A DNA stretch of 64,000 nt from positions 248,001-312,000 of the forward strand of contig JAXLWL010000004.1 in assembly GCA_046328505.1 (NCBI GenBank), in the 5' to 3' direction. Both the position numbers and the translations under genes were made by a program. Below are positions 15,420 through 23,756 of the stretch, piece by piece. The notes beneath the pieces were generated by a model. That model saw nothing but the letters and a program-made list of their open reading frames with translations. It was not told the DNA's origin and made no database searches. The first letter of the stretch is position 1. Every line of letters begins with the position of its first letter. This stretch comes from JBDHWG01 sp046328505. Its GTDB lineage: Bacteria; Chloroflexota; Anaerolineae; Epilineales; JAHCIE01.

Positions 15420-16607
15420 ATGCGAAGAAGCATTGCCGCTCTAGCTCTGCTCGGTCTGCTCCTGGCATGGGGGGCAACCGCCGCCCTTGCTGCCCGGAGC
15501 GGCCCGACAGTGCAGGACGGCGTCAGGCAAGGAAACACCCAGGCCGGTCCGGCGGAAACGACGACAGACACGCCGACTCCCACGGTCATAACGGGGACGG
15601 TTACGGCCACAACCACAGTGACGGGGACCGCTGCTCTGTCCACCACGACGCCGACCGCCACCGCCACGGTTGAGACACCCGTCGCGACAACCTCTGCGAC
15701 CGTGACGGGAACGCCGACAATCACCGGTACCGCGCCGATCACGGCCACCACCACAGTCACGCCGACAGAGGGCACGCCGGTTGTCACCACGACGCCGACT
15801 GTCACATCCACGGCCGGGACCCCGGTCACGACCACGACGGTCACGCCCACCGCCACAGTGACGCCCCCGCCGAGCCACGTTCTCTACCTGCCCTTGATTG
15901 AGAAGGCCGTCGACTGGAACGGGCCTGACCTGGCGGTGACGAGCGTTACGGTCAACATGCAGGGCTACACCGGCGGGTGTGTGGATGCCTACGGGAATCT
16001 GCTGCTTTACGTTACAATCTCAAATATAGGCCGATCGAACGCCGGCGCCTTCACCGTTTCCATCAACGGCACGCCGTTCGTCACGTTCCCTGGCTTGGCC
16101 GCCGGTAGTGCCGCCTATATTGTCACCGATGCGTTCGTTCCCATTGGCCAGCCGGTGACTATCGTCGTGGACAGCTCGAACTCCGTCGACGAGCCGAATG
16201 AGGGCAACAACACCTTCTCGGGCATGCTGCCAATTCCGACGCCCCCGGCGATCTGCACGAGCACGCCCACCGGAACCGCCACCCCCGGCCCATCGTTGAC
16301 AGGCACCGCGACGTCGACCGGCACGCCGAGCGCGGCTCCCAGCGCGACGGTGACGCCCGTAGGGACAGTCACAGAAACGGCGACGGTTCCGGCAGGAACC
16401 GTGACGGAAACGGCGACTGTGCCAGCCGGCACGGAAACACCGACGCCAGCGGGAACGGTCACAGAAACGGCGACGGTTCCCGCCGGAACTGTGACGGAAA
16501 CGGCGACTGTCTCGGCTGGGACGGAAACGCCGACGCCGGCGACAACGATGCCGGCCGAGACGCCGACCGAAACGGCAACTCCAACGGAGACGCCGTTCAC
16601 GCGCTAA
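15420..16607 (+). CDS. secreted CARDB-domain protein with Thr-rich linkers and YLPL motif
   Basis: 395 residues from ATG 15420; GGAGG is 4 bases upstream. A signal peptide is clear (RRSIAALALLGLLLAWGATA). Then come a long Thr/Val/Pro linker (about 45-150), the motif HVLYLPLIEKA, and a CARDB-type immunoglobulin-like domain (about 165-275, DLAVTSVTV ... VDEPNEGNNTFSG). The rest is a second Thr-Pro-Glu linker with a 30-residue tandem repeat, ending ETPFTR. CARDB domains act as cell-surface adhesion or spacer modules. The protein ends in low-complexity sequence with no anchor helix. Function unknown; probably an envelope or secreted matrix protein. Confidence 0.85.
   Translation: MRRSIAALALLGLLLAWGATAALAARSGPTVQDGVRQGNTQAGPAETTTDTPTPTVITGTVTATTTVTGTAALSTTTPTATATVETPVATTSATVTGTPTITGTAPITATTTVTPTEGTPVVTTTPTVTSTAGTPVTTTTVTPTATVTPPPSHVLYLPLIEKAVDWNGPDLAVTSVTVNMQGYTGGCVDAYGNLLLYVTISNIGRSNAGAFTVSINGTPFVTFPGLAAGSAAYIVTDAFVPIGQPVTIVVDSSNSVDEPNEGNNTFSGMLPIPTPPAICTSTPTGTATPGPSLTGTATSTGTPSAAPSATVTPVGTVTETATVPAGTVTETATVPAGTETPTPAGTVTETATVPAGTVTETATVSAGTETPTPATTMPAETPTETATPTETPFTR
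16362..16541 (+). repeat. two tandem 90-base repeats inside the CARDB protein gene
   Basis: Bases 16362-16451 and 16452-16541 are near-identical and encode two 30-residue units of type GTVTETATVPAG (twice) plus TETPTPA. Each unit itself holds a doubled 11-residue motif. Such repeats allow length changes by slippage or recombination. Confidence 0.85.
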
Positions 16608-16762
16608 TCGGCGGCGCGTACCCCTAGTGTCGGTGCAGGGGACGTGTTCGGATATGAGGTAGGGGTAGCCGTCGTGGCTACCCTGGACGACCAGGAGGGA
16701 TCGCCCCTACAGATATGCCGAACAGGTCGTCTGGATTATGCACTAGGTAGAACGACACGGAC

Positions 16763-16794
16763 ACGGGCAGGTCTCCCTCGCGAAGCCTGCCCGT
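16763..16794 (+). terminator. stem-loop terminator after the CARDB gene
   Basis: ACGGGCAGG and CCTGCCCGT form a perfect 9-bp stem with a 14-base loop followed by TCTTAT. Confidence 0.65.
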
Positions 16795-16798
16795 TCTT

Positions 16799-17169
16799 AT
16801 ACCAACCGCTGCTGGAAAAGCTGCAAAGTCAGCGTCATTGCGAGACCTCAATGCCGTGTGGCGGCATGCGCCGACACAAGAACACAGTTAAACCGTCATT
16901 GCGAGCGGAGCGAAGCAATCCCCCGTCCTTGTCAAAGGCGGTTTGCCCCGCTACGGCGTTGCTGTCATCCACCGAGAGATTGCTTCGTCGCGCTGATGCG
17001 CTCCTCGCAATGACAGTAGTGTGTGTTCTGAGCAGGAGGGCGGCAGCCCGACGAAGCAATCTCACCACGGGCAAAGGCATCTCCACATGGAGTAGACTGC
17101 CGGTCGCAAAGGCGAGAGATTGCTTCGCTGCGCTCGCAATGACGGTCTTTCTGTACACGCTTGGTATTA
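16799..17169. mobile_element. MITE-like non-coding repeat, long copy
   Basis: This fills the gap between the CARDB terminator and the MFS stop; no gene is seen in it. The left end reads TATACCAACCGCTGCTGGAA and the reverse complement of the right end reads TAATACCAAGCGTGTACAGA, so the ends are imperfect inverted repeats. Inside are several copies, in both directions, of CGTCATTGCGAGCGGAGCGA with AGCAATC. A shorter copy with the same ends lies at 55621-55797. No transposase is present, so any movement would need one supplied in trans. Confidence 0.65.
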
Positions 17170-17171
17170 TG

Positions 17172-18554
17172 CTAGCCAGATGAAGTATTCGCGACGGATC
17201 CTGCCGCCATGCCGTCCAGCCACTCTTTGTCCTCGACGCGCAGGAGCGCGGGATTGAAGAACTGGGCGACGGTGAAGACCAGCACAATTGCGCCCGATAG
17301 GGCGATGACGACACTGATGTCGAATGCGCCGCCGATGAAGCCGGCCAGCGCCGTCCCGAGCGGCCAGGTGAACTGCGCGATGAGCCGCCGCACGGCGAAG
17401 ACCCGCCCCTGAAGCTCCGGCGGCGTCTGCGTCTGCCAGATGCTCTGCGAGTGGGAGTTCATCATCGGAGTCATCATGCTGCGAACGACAATCATCGCCG
17501 CGGCGACATAGAGAACAGACGTCAGGCCAAAGACGATTGTGCCGACAGCGCTTATCACGATTGGCACAAGGACGCCGTAGATGCGCCGTGTCTTGAGGCC
17601 GCCCCACGTGCTGATGATGAGCCCGCCGACGAAACCACCGATGCCCCCGGCCGAGTTGATGAGCGCCAGCGACGCCTCGTAGGACAGGCCCAACGCCATC
17701 CAGCTCGGGGCGAGGTTGAACTTGAGCAGCAAGGGCGTGAGAACTCCCGCCGGCGCGAACAGCAGGTTGACCATGGTGAATGTTCCTAACAGCCAGAGCA
17801 GCGGCCGCCGCTGCCAGATGTAGCGCCAGCCGAGGGCCACGTCGGACCACAGGCTTGGCCTGGCTTCATGGCGCTCGCCCAGGTCGGCGCGCTGCGGAGA
17901 TGGAACGTTGAGAAACGGGAGCACTATGCCCGCCATGAAGAACGTCGCGGCGTCGATGAGCATGACCAGGGCTGTGCCGTCGGGCAGCGCGGCCATGGTC
18001 GGGAGGGGGAGGACGCCCTGACGCGCGAGGGATGGCACGGCGATGATAGCGGCGGCGATGGCGGGCGCGACGATGCTCGCCAGCGACCACGTCGTCTGCA
18101 TCATGCCGTTGGCTCGGGGCAGGTGCTTCGGCGGGACGAGCATGACATAAGACGTGTCGAAGGCGGCCATATGGAACGCGCCGAGAACGGCGAAGAGCGC
18201 CGTGATGACCAGCACGGGCCAGATCTGAAGGGTTCCGCTCAGCACAAGCGCGGCGAGAGCCAGGCTCAAGCCGCCGCTGAGAAAGTCGACGACGAGCATG
18301 GTGCGCTTGCGGTCGTGGCGGTCGGCCCACGCGCCGGCGACCGGGGCCGCGAAAACGACCGGGACACCGAATGCGAGGCCAATGGCCGAGAGGGCGAACG
18401 CCAGCTCGGCCTTCTGCTCTGGCAGGGGATACAGGGTGATGGTCATCCAGATCGTTAGCGCGAAAAACGTCAGGCTGCTGCCTAGCGCAGAGATAGACTG
18501 TGTGAGCCAGATGATAAAGAAGGTACGAAAGCTGTGAGGCGGGGTCTCGGGCAT
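17172..18554 (-). CDS. major facilitator superfamily transporter
   Basis: 460 residues with about twelve hydrophobic helices. The N-terminus is cytoplasmic (PPHSFRTFFIIWLTQSISAL) and the loop between helices 2 and 3 has the MFS signature GAWADRHDRKRTML. A central loop (SPQRADLGERHEARPSLWSD) divides the two halves, and helix 8 onward includes GGIGGFVGGLII. It resembles the MFS_3/enterobactin-exporter-like drug or metabolite efflux group. It lies 18 bases downstream of a GNAT gene in the same direction, so an efflux plus acetylation pair for a toxic small molecule is possible. The stop lies just beyond a MITE-like element. Confidence 0.9.
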   Translation of the reverse strand: MPETPPHSFRTFFIIWLTQSISALGSSLTFFALTIWMTITLYPLPEQKAELAFALSAIGLAFGVPVVFAAPVAGAWADRHDRKRTMLVVDFLSGGLSLALAALVLSGTLQIWPVLVITALFAVLGAFHMAAFDTSYVMLVPPKHLPRANGMMQTTWSLASIVAPAIAAAIIAVPSLARQGVLPLPTMAALPDGTALVMLIDAATFFMAGIVLPFLNVPSPQRADLGERHEARPSLWSDVALGWRYIWQRRPLLWLLGTFTMVNLLFAPAGVLTPLLLKFNLAPSWMALGLSYEASLALINSAGGIGGFVGGLIISTWGGLKTRRIYGVLVPIVISAVGTIVFGLTSVLYVAAAMIVVRSMMTPMMNSHSQSIWQTQTPPELQGRVFAVRRLIAQFTWPLGTALAGFIGGAFDISVVIALSGAIVLVFTVAQFFNPALLRVEDKEWLDGMAAGSVANTSSG

Positions 18555-18572
18555 GAACGAATTCCGATCGAC

Positions 18573-19811
18573 TCAATCCTGCGGGACAAGACTGCGAATG
18601 ACCTCCGGGTCCGGGACGGGCATCCACCCGTACATCAGATACCGGCCATAGGACTTGAAGCGGTACTTCTCGACGACGCGGCGGCTCATCGGCTCCGCGT
18701 GGATGGCGGCGATGTGATAGCCGCGTTCGTGGGCGTCCCGCAGCCGTTGCGCCAGCAGCGTGGAGTAGACGCGCTGGTTGCGCGCCTCCGGCAACGTCGA
18801 GGCGCCGCCGAGATAGGCGATGCCGGGCTGGTAGATGACCTGGGCCTGGCCGATGGGCCGCCCGTTCAAGCGAGCCAGGTAAACGGTGCGGCGCTGCATG
18901 TCCTTCGGGTCCGTGAACCGCTCGAAGAAGTCGGGGCGGCGCTCGTCGATCTGATCTGGGGTCCAGTTGAAGCCTTGCCCGGTGATCTGAAGGACGGCCT
19001 CGACCGACTCTGGCGAGCTGCCGTCGACGAGTTCCAGCTCGACGGCCGGGTTGATGGGAATGTCGTCCGGCTCCAGTCCGACGCGAGCCATGGCAATCTG
19101 GTCGCCGGCCAGGATGAGGCCGTGCCTCTCCAGGCGCTCGGCCAGGTCTTTCGGCTCGTCGAACGGCGCGACAAACCACGTGAAGCCGCTTCCCCGCGAC
19201 CGGAAGTGCTCGATCATGGCCTCGATGTTCTCGTCCGCGACCTCGGCCGGCCAGTGAAAGCCACCCACCCAGTTGCTGCCCGGATGCGAGTCGTACGAGC
19301 CTCCGTAGCCGCCGTGGAGATTGCCGCGGAAGCTGGCGTTGGGGCTGATGCGGTCGCGTGGGTCCCAGCTATAGAAAGCCTCTTCAAAAAGGTGCGCGAT
19401 TTCGTCGTCCGTCAGCGTCGCGGGCGCGATCCACTCGCCGCGGTGCGCGCTCGGCCACAAGGCCGTTCGATAGAGGTCAATCGTATGCGCGCGCCCGTCG
19501 CGAACCTGGAGGAACGCCGCGCAGTTGTCCTCAACATATCGCCCCGCGAGGTGGTACTGTACGCGGAATTCGAGGCTGACAAGCTCGCCGTTCCCCAGGC
19601 TGCTCAGCACTTCGGCGCGCAGGTCTGGTTCGGCCGGCCACGCTTCCTCGATATACGCGCGGACGCGGTCCAGCGGCCGCATGACGGCATTCTCCTCGGC
19701 TCCGTGAACGCGCATCCCCACGTCGTCCGTGACCACCTGCCCCAACAGCGACCTGTCCACAACCGCCGCGACGAATGCCTCGGCAATATTTGTTTCAACC
19801 TTCTCCAGCAT
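18573..19811 (-). CDS. NTF2-like/GNAT acetyltransferase fusion
   Basis: 412 residues from ATG 19811, with GGAGGA 10 bases upstream. Residues 1-110 look like an NTF2/SnoaL-type fold (a small-molecule pocket or dimer module): NIAEAFVAAVVDRSLLGQVV, then EFRVQYHLAGRYVEDNCAAF. The remainder contains a GNAT-type acetyltransferase. The second half has the acetyl-CoA region (VYLARLNGRPIGQAQVIY, LPEARNQRVYSTLLAQRLRD), although the usual Q/RxxGxG/A is altered. The C-terminal block FKSYGRYLMYGWMP is typical of GNAT ends. The substrate is unknown. It is cotranscribed with the MFS transporter downstream. Confidence 0.78.
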   Translation of the reverse strand: MLEKVETNIAEAFVAAVVDRSLLGQVVTDDVGMRVHGAEENAVMRPLDRVRAYIEEAWPAEPDLRAEVLSSLGNGELVSLEFRVQYHLAGRYVEDNCAAFLQVRDGRAHTIDLYRTALWPSAHRGEWIAPATLTDDEIAHLFEEAFYSWDPRDRISPNASFRGNLHGGYGGSYDSHPGSNWVGGFHWPAEVADENIEAMIEHFRSRGSGFTWFVAPFDEPKDLAERLERHGLILAGDQIAMARVGLEPDDIPINPAVELELVDGSSPESVEAVLQITGQGFNWTPDQIDERRPDFFERFTDPKDMQRRTVYLARLNGRPIGQAQVIYQPGIAYLGGASTLPEARNQRVYSTLLAQRLRDAHERGYHIAAIHAEPMSRRVVEKYRFKSYGRYLMYGWMPVPDPEVIRSLVPQD

Positions 19812-19999
19812 GGAAGTTCTTCCTCCGTCGTCGCTCAACCCCGTCAATGTGGGGTCAGAAACTTGTTTCGACCATGGCCCGATTGGTATCGGCTATTCCA
19901 CCCACAATGATAGCCAAATGTCGTGTCAAGGTCATCGTCGATTCGGCTGATTGCCAGTCGCGCTTGGGAATCTGGCTGCATGAGTCTCGTCAAAGACAT

Positions 20000-20029
20000 C
20001 GGGCCGCGGCACAAAGTGACCGCGGCCCG
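20000..20029 (-). terminator. stem-loop downstream of htrA
   Basis: CGGGCCGCGG and CCGCGGCCCG form a perfect 10-bp stem with a 10-base loop, 30 bases beyond the htrA stop on the minus strand. Confidence 0.65.
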
Positions 20030-20058
20030 GGGATACAGAAGACACCGCGATGCATGGC

Positions 20059-21363
20059 CTACGACGCGGGCATTGTTCCTAGCTTCACCTTGACGTCCTG
20101 ATTAGCGCCGTTGCGGTTCACCGTCAATGTTACCGTGTCGCCTGGCTTGTGGCTGCTCAGCGCTTCCGCCAGGTCTGTTCCGCCCTTGATCTGATTGCCG
20201 TCGATGGCGGTAATCACGTCTCGCGCCCGCAGTCCAGCCGCCGCGGCCGGTGTTCCCTGCACGACCTGCTGAATCACGACGCCCTGAGCCTGCTGTGTAT
20301 TGAGCTGGCGGGCGATCGCTGGGTTCAGCGGCGCGTACATGATGCCGACGTAGGGGTGATCGACATGGCCGCTGGAGACGAGCTGGTCGGCGATGGGCTT
20401 GGCCGTCGAGATGGCGATGGCAAAGCCGATGCCCTGTGCGGGCACGCCCGGCTCGCTCTGCCCGGCGACGAGCGTGTTGATGCCGACGACCTGGCCGTTG
20501 AGGTTGATGAGCGGGCCGCCCGAGTTGCCGGGGTTGATGGGGGCGCTCGTCTGAATGACGTCGAACAGGAACGGGCCGGAGCTGGTGGGCGTGTCGCCAG
20601 GCTCCTGAATCGTGCGGCCGAGGGCGCTAACGACGCCCGCCGTGACCGTGGGTCCGCCTTCAAGAGCCAGAGCGTTGCCGATCGCGACAACCCAGTCACC
20701 TACCCCCAACTGCCGTGAGTCGCCGAGCTGGGCGGTAGGCAGATTGTCGCCACTGATCTGCACCACGGCGAGATCGGTTTGCGGGTCCGCGCCAACAGGC
20801 TTGGCCGGGAACGACCGCCCGTCGGGGAGAGACACGAGGAGCTGCTGCGCGCCCGCGATGACGTGATTGTTCGTGAGAATATGGCCCTGATTGTCGTAAA
20901 TCACGCCGGAGCCGACGCCGGTGGGGACGTTGAAGGACTGATCCAACTGGTTAACCTGGGATTGCTCATTCGTAATCTGGACGACCGCGGGGCGCACCTG
21001 GTCCGAGACGTTGCGCACGGCGGTGCTGAAATCCGCGGCGGATACCGGCGCAGGCGCGCTTTGGTTGGCGGCCGGCGCCTGGCCGCTCGTTGAACTGCTG
21101 GCCTGCGCACTGTTCGCGGCGGGGGCGCCGGTATTTTGCGTGGTCTGGCCGGCGCTAGATGATGTTGACGATGATCCGCTCACGGCGGTCGGGGCGCTGT
21201 TCGACGTAGTGGACGAGCTGGAAGACGCGGCGCCTTGATTGTCCAGGCTCTGGGCCGCGTCACACGCGCTGACAAGTAGCATCAACGCCATCGCGAACAG
21301 CAGCACGGCAACGCGCCGACCGCGGGTGATGGATCCATGCTTCGAAAACTGTGTTACCTTCAT
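20059..21363 (-). CDS. HtrA/DegP-type serine protease, lipoprotein, one PDZ domain
   Basis: 434 residues; AAGGAAG precedes ATG. The N-terminus is a lipoprotein signal with lipobox LVSAC (Cys34), then a Ser/Thr/Ala-rich linker of about 75 residues. The trypsin-like domain has the triad His167 (TNNHVI), Asp197 (QTDLAVV) and Ser281 (GNSGGP), and one PDZ domain (about 345-425, GVVIQQVVQGTPAAAAGLRA) follows. Such proteases sit on the outer face of the membrane and remove misfolded proteins. The lipid anchor instead of a transmembrane helix and the long Ser-rich spacer are the unusual points. It is transcribed alone between two stem-loops. Confidence 0.95.
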   Translation of the reverse strand: MKVTQFSKHGSITRGRRVAVLLFAMALMLLVSACDAAQSLDNQGAASSSSSTTSNSAPTAVSGSSSTSSSAGQTTQNTGAPAANSAQASSSTSGQAPAANQSAPAPVSAADFSTAVRNVSDQVRPAVVQITNEQSQVNQLDQSFNVPTGVGSGVIYDNQGHILTNNHVIAGAQQLLVSLPDGRSFPAKPVGADPQTDLAVVQISGDNLPTAQLGDSRQLGVGDWVVAIGNALALEGGPTVTAGVVSALGRTIQEPGDTPTSSGPFLFDVIQTSAPINPGNSGGPLINLNGQVVGINTLVAGQSEPGVPAQGIGFAIAISTAKPIADQLVSSGHVDHPYVGIMYAPLNPAIARQLNTQQAQGVVIQQVVQGTPAAAAGLRARDVITAIDGNQIKGGTDLAEALSSHKPGDTVTLTVNRNGANQDVKVKLGTMPAS

Positions 21364-21449
21364 ACGACACTTCCTTGTTCCTAACTACATCGTGTGGGTC
21401 AAGCGGTGTGAAAGCAATACCAGTGCCAGTAACAACATTCGTGAGGGCC

Positions 21450-21485
21450 AAAAAAAGCTCCGCCACGGACTCGTGGCGGAGCTTT
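21450..21485 (-). terminator. intrinsic terminator of the cytochrome c gene
   Basis: On the minus strand, AAAGCTCCGCCAC pairs with GTGGCGGAGCTTT (13 bp, 6-base loop) and is followed by a run of T, a textbook Rho-independent terminator 41 bases after the stop. Confidence 0.9.
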
Positions 21486-21526
21486 GATGGTCTCAGCGCG
21501 GACGAAGGCCCGCGCTCGGCGCAGGG

Positions 21527-22330
21527 TCAGCGGCGTTGGCCGCCGAACGTGTTCACATACGCAACAAGATCGTTGAGCTGAGCGTCCGAAACGTAGTCCT
21601 TACTGTAGTGCGGCATACCGCGGCGGCCCTGACGCACGGCCTCCTGCAATTCCCGAGTATTCCGCAGCCCCAATTCGCCCGGCGCGTTGCCGACCGGCCC
21701 GTGGCACAACTGGCAGCCCTGGGCGAAGTAGACCGCGGCTCCGCGCCCGACGGCGTCACCCGCCGGGTTGGCCACGGCAAGCTGCTCGGGGGTTGCGGCC
21801 GGAATCCGCGCGGCCGGACCGGCGTTCCCGTTCCCCAGGGCGCGCGTGTACGCCACCATCGCCCAAATCGTCTGGTCATCGTACTTGTCGGCGAAGCCGG
21901 GCATTCCGGCGAAGCTCAGGCCGTTCTTGATGATCCAGAACAACTGGCCGTCTGTCTTCTCCTGCGTGTCGTGGGCGCGCAGGTCCGACGCCGGTGGGTA
22001 GAGCCCGAGGCCGAAGGTCCCCTGTCCGTCGCCGTTCGCGCCGTGACACACCGCACACGAGCCTGTGTACGCGTTGCGCCCCATCTCCAGGGCGCGGTTG
22101 TTCGAGGCGAGCGGATTCTGCAAGCCGGCCGCCGACCGCGACGCGATGCCAACCGCCAGATCACCGTATAGGCGCTCCAGCGGCAGATCGTTGCGGTGGC
22201 CGAGGGCCAGCGGCATTCCGACGAAAACAGTCCCCAACAGCACGATTAACCCGCCGATCACCAGGCCTATTAACCCACTTATGAGGCAACCCCACGAGCG
22301 TCCTGGTGTTCCTGTCTGTCCGCTGCTCAA
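21527..22330 (-). CDS. membrane-anchored diheme cytochrome c
   Basis: 267 residues from a TTG start with AGGAG 6 bases upstream. One N-terminal membrane helix (about 15-40) anchors it, followed by two class I cytochrome c domains. Heme sites are CAVCH (92-96) and CQLCH (206-210); likely sixth ligands are Met143 (GMPGFAD) and Met239 (GMPHYS). The layout resembles diheme subunits that pass electrons to terminal oxidases or serve alternative complex III or dehydrogenases. It points to an outward-facing respiratory chain. No oxidase gene is in the window. It lies 78 bases after the C39-like gene and probably shares its transcript. Confidence 0.92.
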   Translation of the reverse strand: MSSGQTGTPGRSWGCLISGLIGLVIGGLIVLLGTVFVGMPLALGHRNDLPLERLYGDLAVGIASRSAAGLQNPLASNNRALEMGRNAYTGSCAVCHGANGDGQGTFGLGLYPPASDLRAHDTQEKTDGQLFWIIKNGLSFAGMPGFADKYDDQTIWAMVAYTRALGNGNAGPAARIPAATPEQLAVANPAGDAVGRGAAVYFAQGCQLCHGPVGNAPGELGLRNTRELQEAVRQGRRGMPHYSKDYVSDAQLNDLVAYVNTFGGQRR

Positions 22331-22408
22331 AGCCTATCTCCTGTAAGCATGATGTAGTCGTAGGTCAGGTTAGCGCTGCGACGAACTCCAGTAGACCCAC
22401 CCGCGGTG

Positions 22409-23524
22409 CTAACTATCGAGCGAGGCCAGTCGGTCGGCGGCCTCGACCAGCGACTTATCCAACTTGAGCGCCTGCCGGTATGCCGCGCGGGCATCCTCGA
22501 TTTGGCCCAGGCCGCGGAGCGCCTCGGCCTTCTGGAGCCAGATACTGGCCGTACCGGAGCCGCCGAAGCCGCCAACGGCGCCGTTGCTCCGCGCCAGGGC
22601 TGAGTCGGCTCCGTCCAACGCTTCCTGGTAGCGTCCCACCTTGTTGAGCAGCTTGAGGCGCAGCGAGGAATTGGGGGCGCCGCTGAAGCCGCGGTCGCCG
22701 AAGCCGCTGGGGCCGCGCCCCGCGGTCGGCGAATTGTCCAGGGCCGTGAGCGCCTCTTGATACCGTTCCGCGCCTGTCAGGGCCTCGACCAACCGGCTCC
22801 AGGCCATGCGGTCGCTCGGGTTGGCCTTCACGGCGGCCTGGAGGTCGGGCAGGACTCGGCTATACATGCCGATGTCCGTGTAGTCCGCCCCGAGGATGGC
22901 CGCCACGAGCGGCGCCTGATCCGGGCGATAGATCGGAATGTAGCGGTTCCAGCTATAGTTCAGGCCCTCCCAGCGCGCGTCGAAGCTACTGTAAGGGATG
23001 GCGATATTCGATCCAAGCAGCGAGTCATCCGCATAGAAAACGCCGGCGTTGTCATCATAGCCCTGCACGACGCGGTAGTGGCCGACGCGGTAGGTCTCAC
23101 TCACGTTCTGCAAGACGATGACCGGAATGTCGTTCGCCACCAGGGCCTTGATGATGTCGTCGTTGCCGTTGATGCGGGCCTTCGTTTCCAGGCCGAACTT
23201 GGCCACGTAGGGCGCAATCACCTGCCAGCCCATGCCGCGGCTGTCGGCGTATGGGCGCAACACCTGGCGCGCCTCGCCCTGCGAGACATCGAAGCCGTAG
23301 TAATCCAGCACGGCGACGACGGACGCCGGGCCGCAGTTGTTCAGAGTCTGTACGCTATGCTTCAGCTGGCCGAGGGAGTACGCTGCGGGGGCAGACCTGG
23401 GTGTGACTTCCTTCGGCATGCTGTCGTCGTCGGCGGGGTTGGCCCAGGCCGGCATGACGGCCAGCGATAGCACCAGGATACCCAGAATGACACCCAGGAG
23501 GCGTACTGTGTGTGCTCGTCTCAT
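22409..23524 (-). CDS. secreted C39-like peptidase domain with TPR tail
   Basis: 371 residues; AAGGAAG precedes ATG. A signal peptide is present (cleavage near AWANP, residue 28). The papain-like C39 domain has Cys64 (LNNCGPASVVAVLDYYG), His149 (GHYRVVQGYDD) and an acidic third residue at Asp166 or Asp167 (YADDS). The C-terminal 150 residues contain TPR-like helices (RMAWSRLVEALTGAERYQEA ... DARAAYRQALKLDKSLVEAA). It may trim peptides outside the cell or bind peptides without cleaving. Double-glycine leader cleavage is unlikely here because the domain is not joined to an ABC transporter. Confidence 0.85.
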   Translation of the reverse strand: MRRAHTVRLLGVILGILVLSLAVMPAWANPADDDSMPKEVTPRSAPAAYSLGQLKHSVQTLNNCGPASVVAVLDYYGFDVSQGEARQVLRPYADSRGMGWQVIAPYVAKFGLETKARINGNDDIIKALVANDIPVIVLQNVSETYRVGHYRVVQGYDDNAGVFYADDSLLGSNIAIPYSSFDARWEGLNYSWNRYIPIYRPDQAPLVAAILGADYTDIGMYSRVLPDLQAAVKANPSDRMAWSRLVEALTGAERYQEALTALDNSPTAGRGPSGFGDRGFSGAPNSSLRLKLLNKVGRYQEALDGADSALARSNGAVGGFGGSGTASIWLQKAEALRGLGQIEDARAAYRQALKLDKSLVEAADRLASLDS

Positions 23525-23587
23525 TGTCTTCCTTTCAAATTCCAGGCGTCACACATCTTGGCCGGCCCTCGCCGCGGGCAGATAAGC

Positions 23588-23609
23588 AAAACCTGCGCCC
23601 GGCGGCAGG
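23588..23609 (-). terminator. probable terminator of the lacI-xylB operon
   Basis: On the minus strand, CCTGC...GCAGG with a GC-rich 8-base loop is followed by TTTTGC, about 150 bases after the kinase stop. The rest of 23525-23756 shows no gene. Confidence 0.5.
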
Positions 23610-23756
23610 CCGGGTTTCTACGTACTATCACGACTGAAGCGGCGGAAAGTTTCGCTCGAGGGTTTATACCAGTTGACGGTAGTGACCGTGCATGGTCGGG
23701 TTGCACAAGCTGTCGTGCTGAACCGAAGGCGAGGCGCCCCGCGATGCATGTCAATT

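Noticed and set aside
17866..19179. 437-residue minus-strand frame across the MFS and GNAT genes
   Set aside because: Composition is Arg/Pro/Gly-rich and it overlaps two well-supported genes in another frame.
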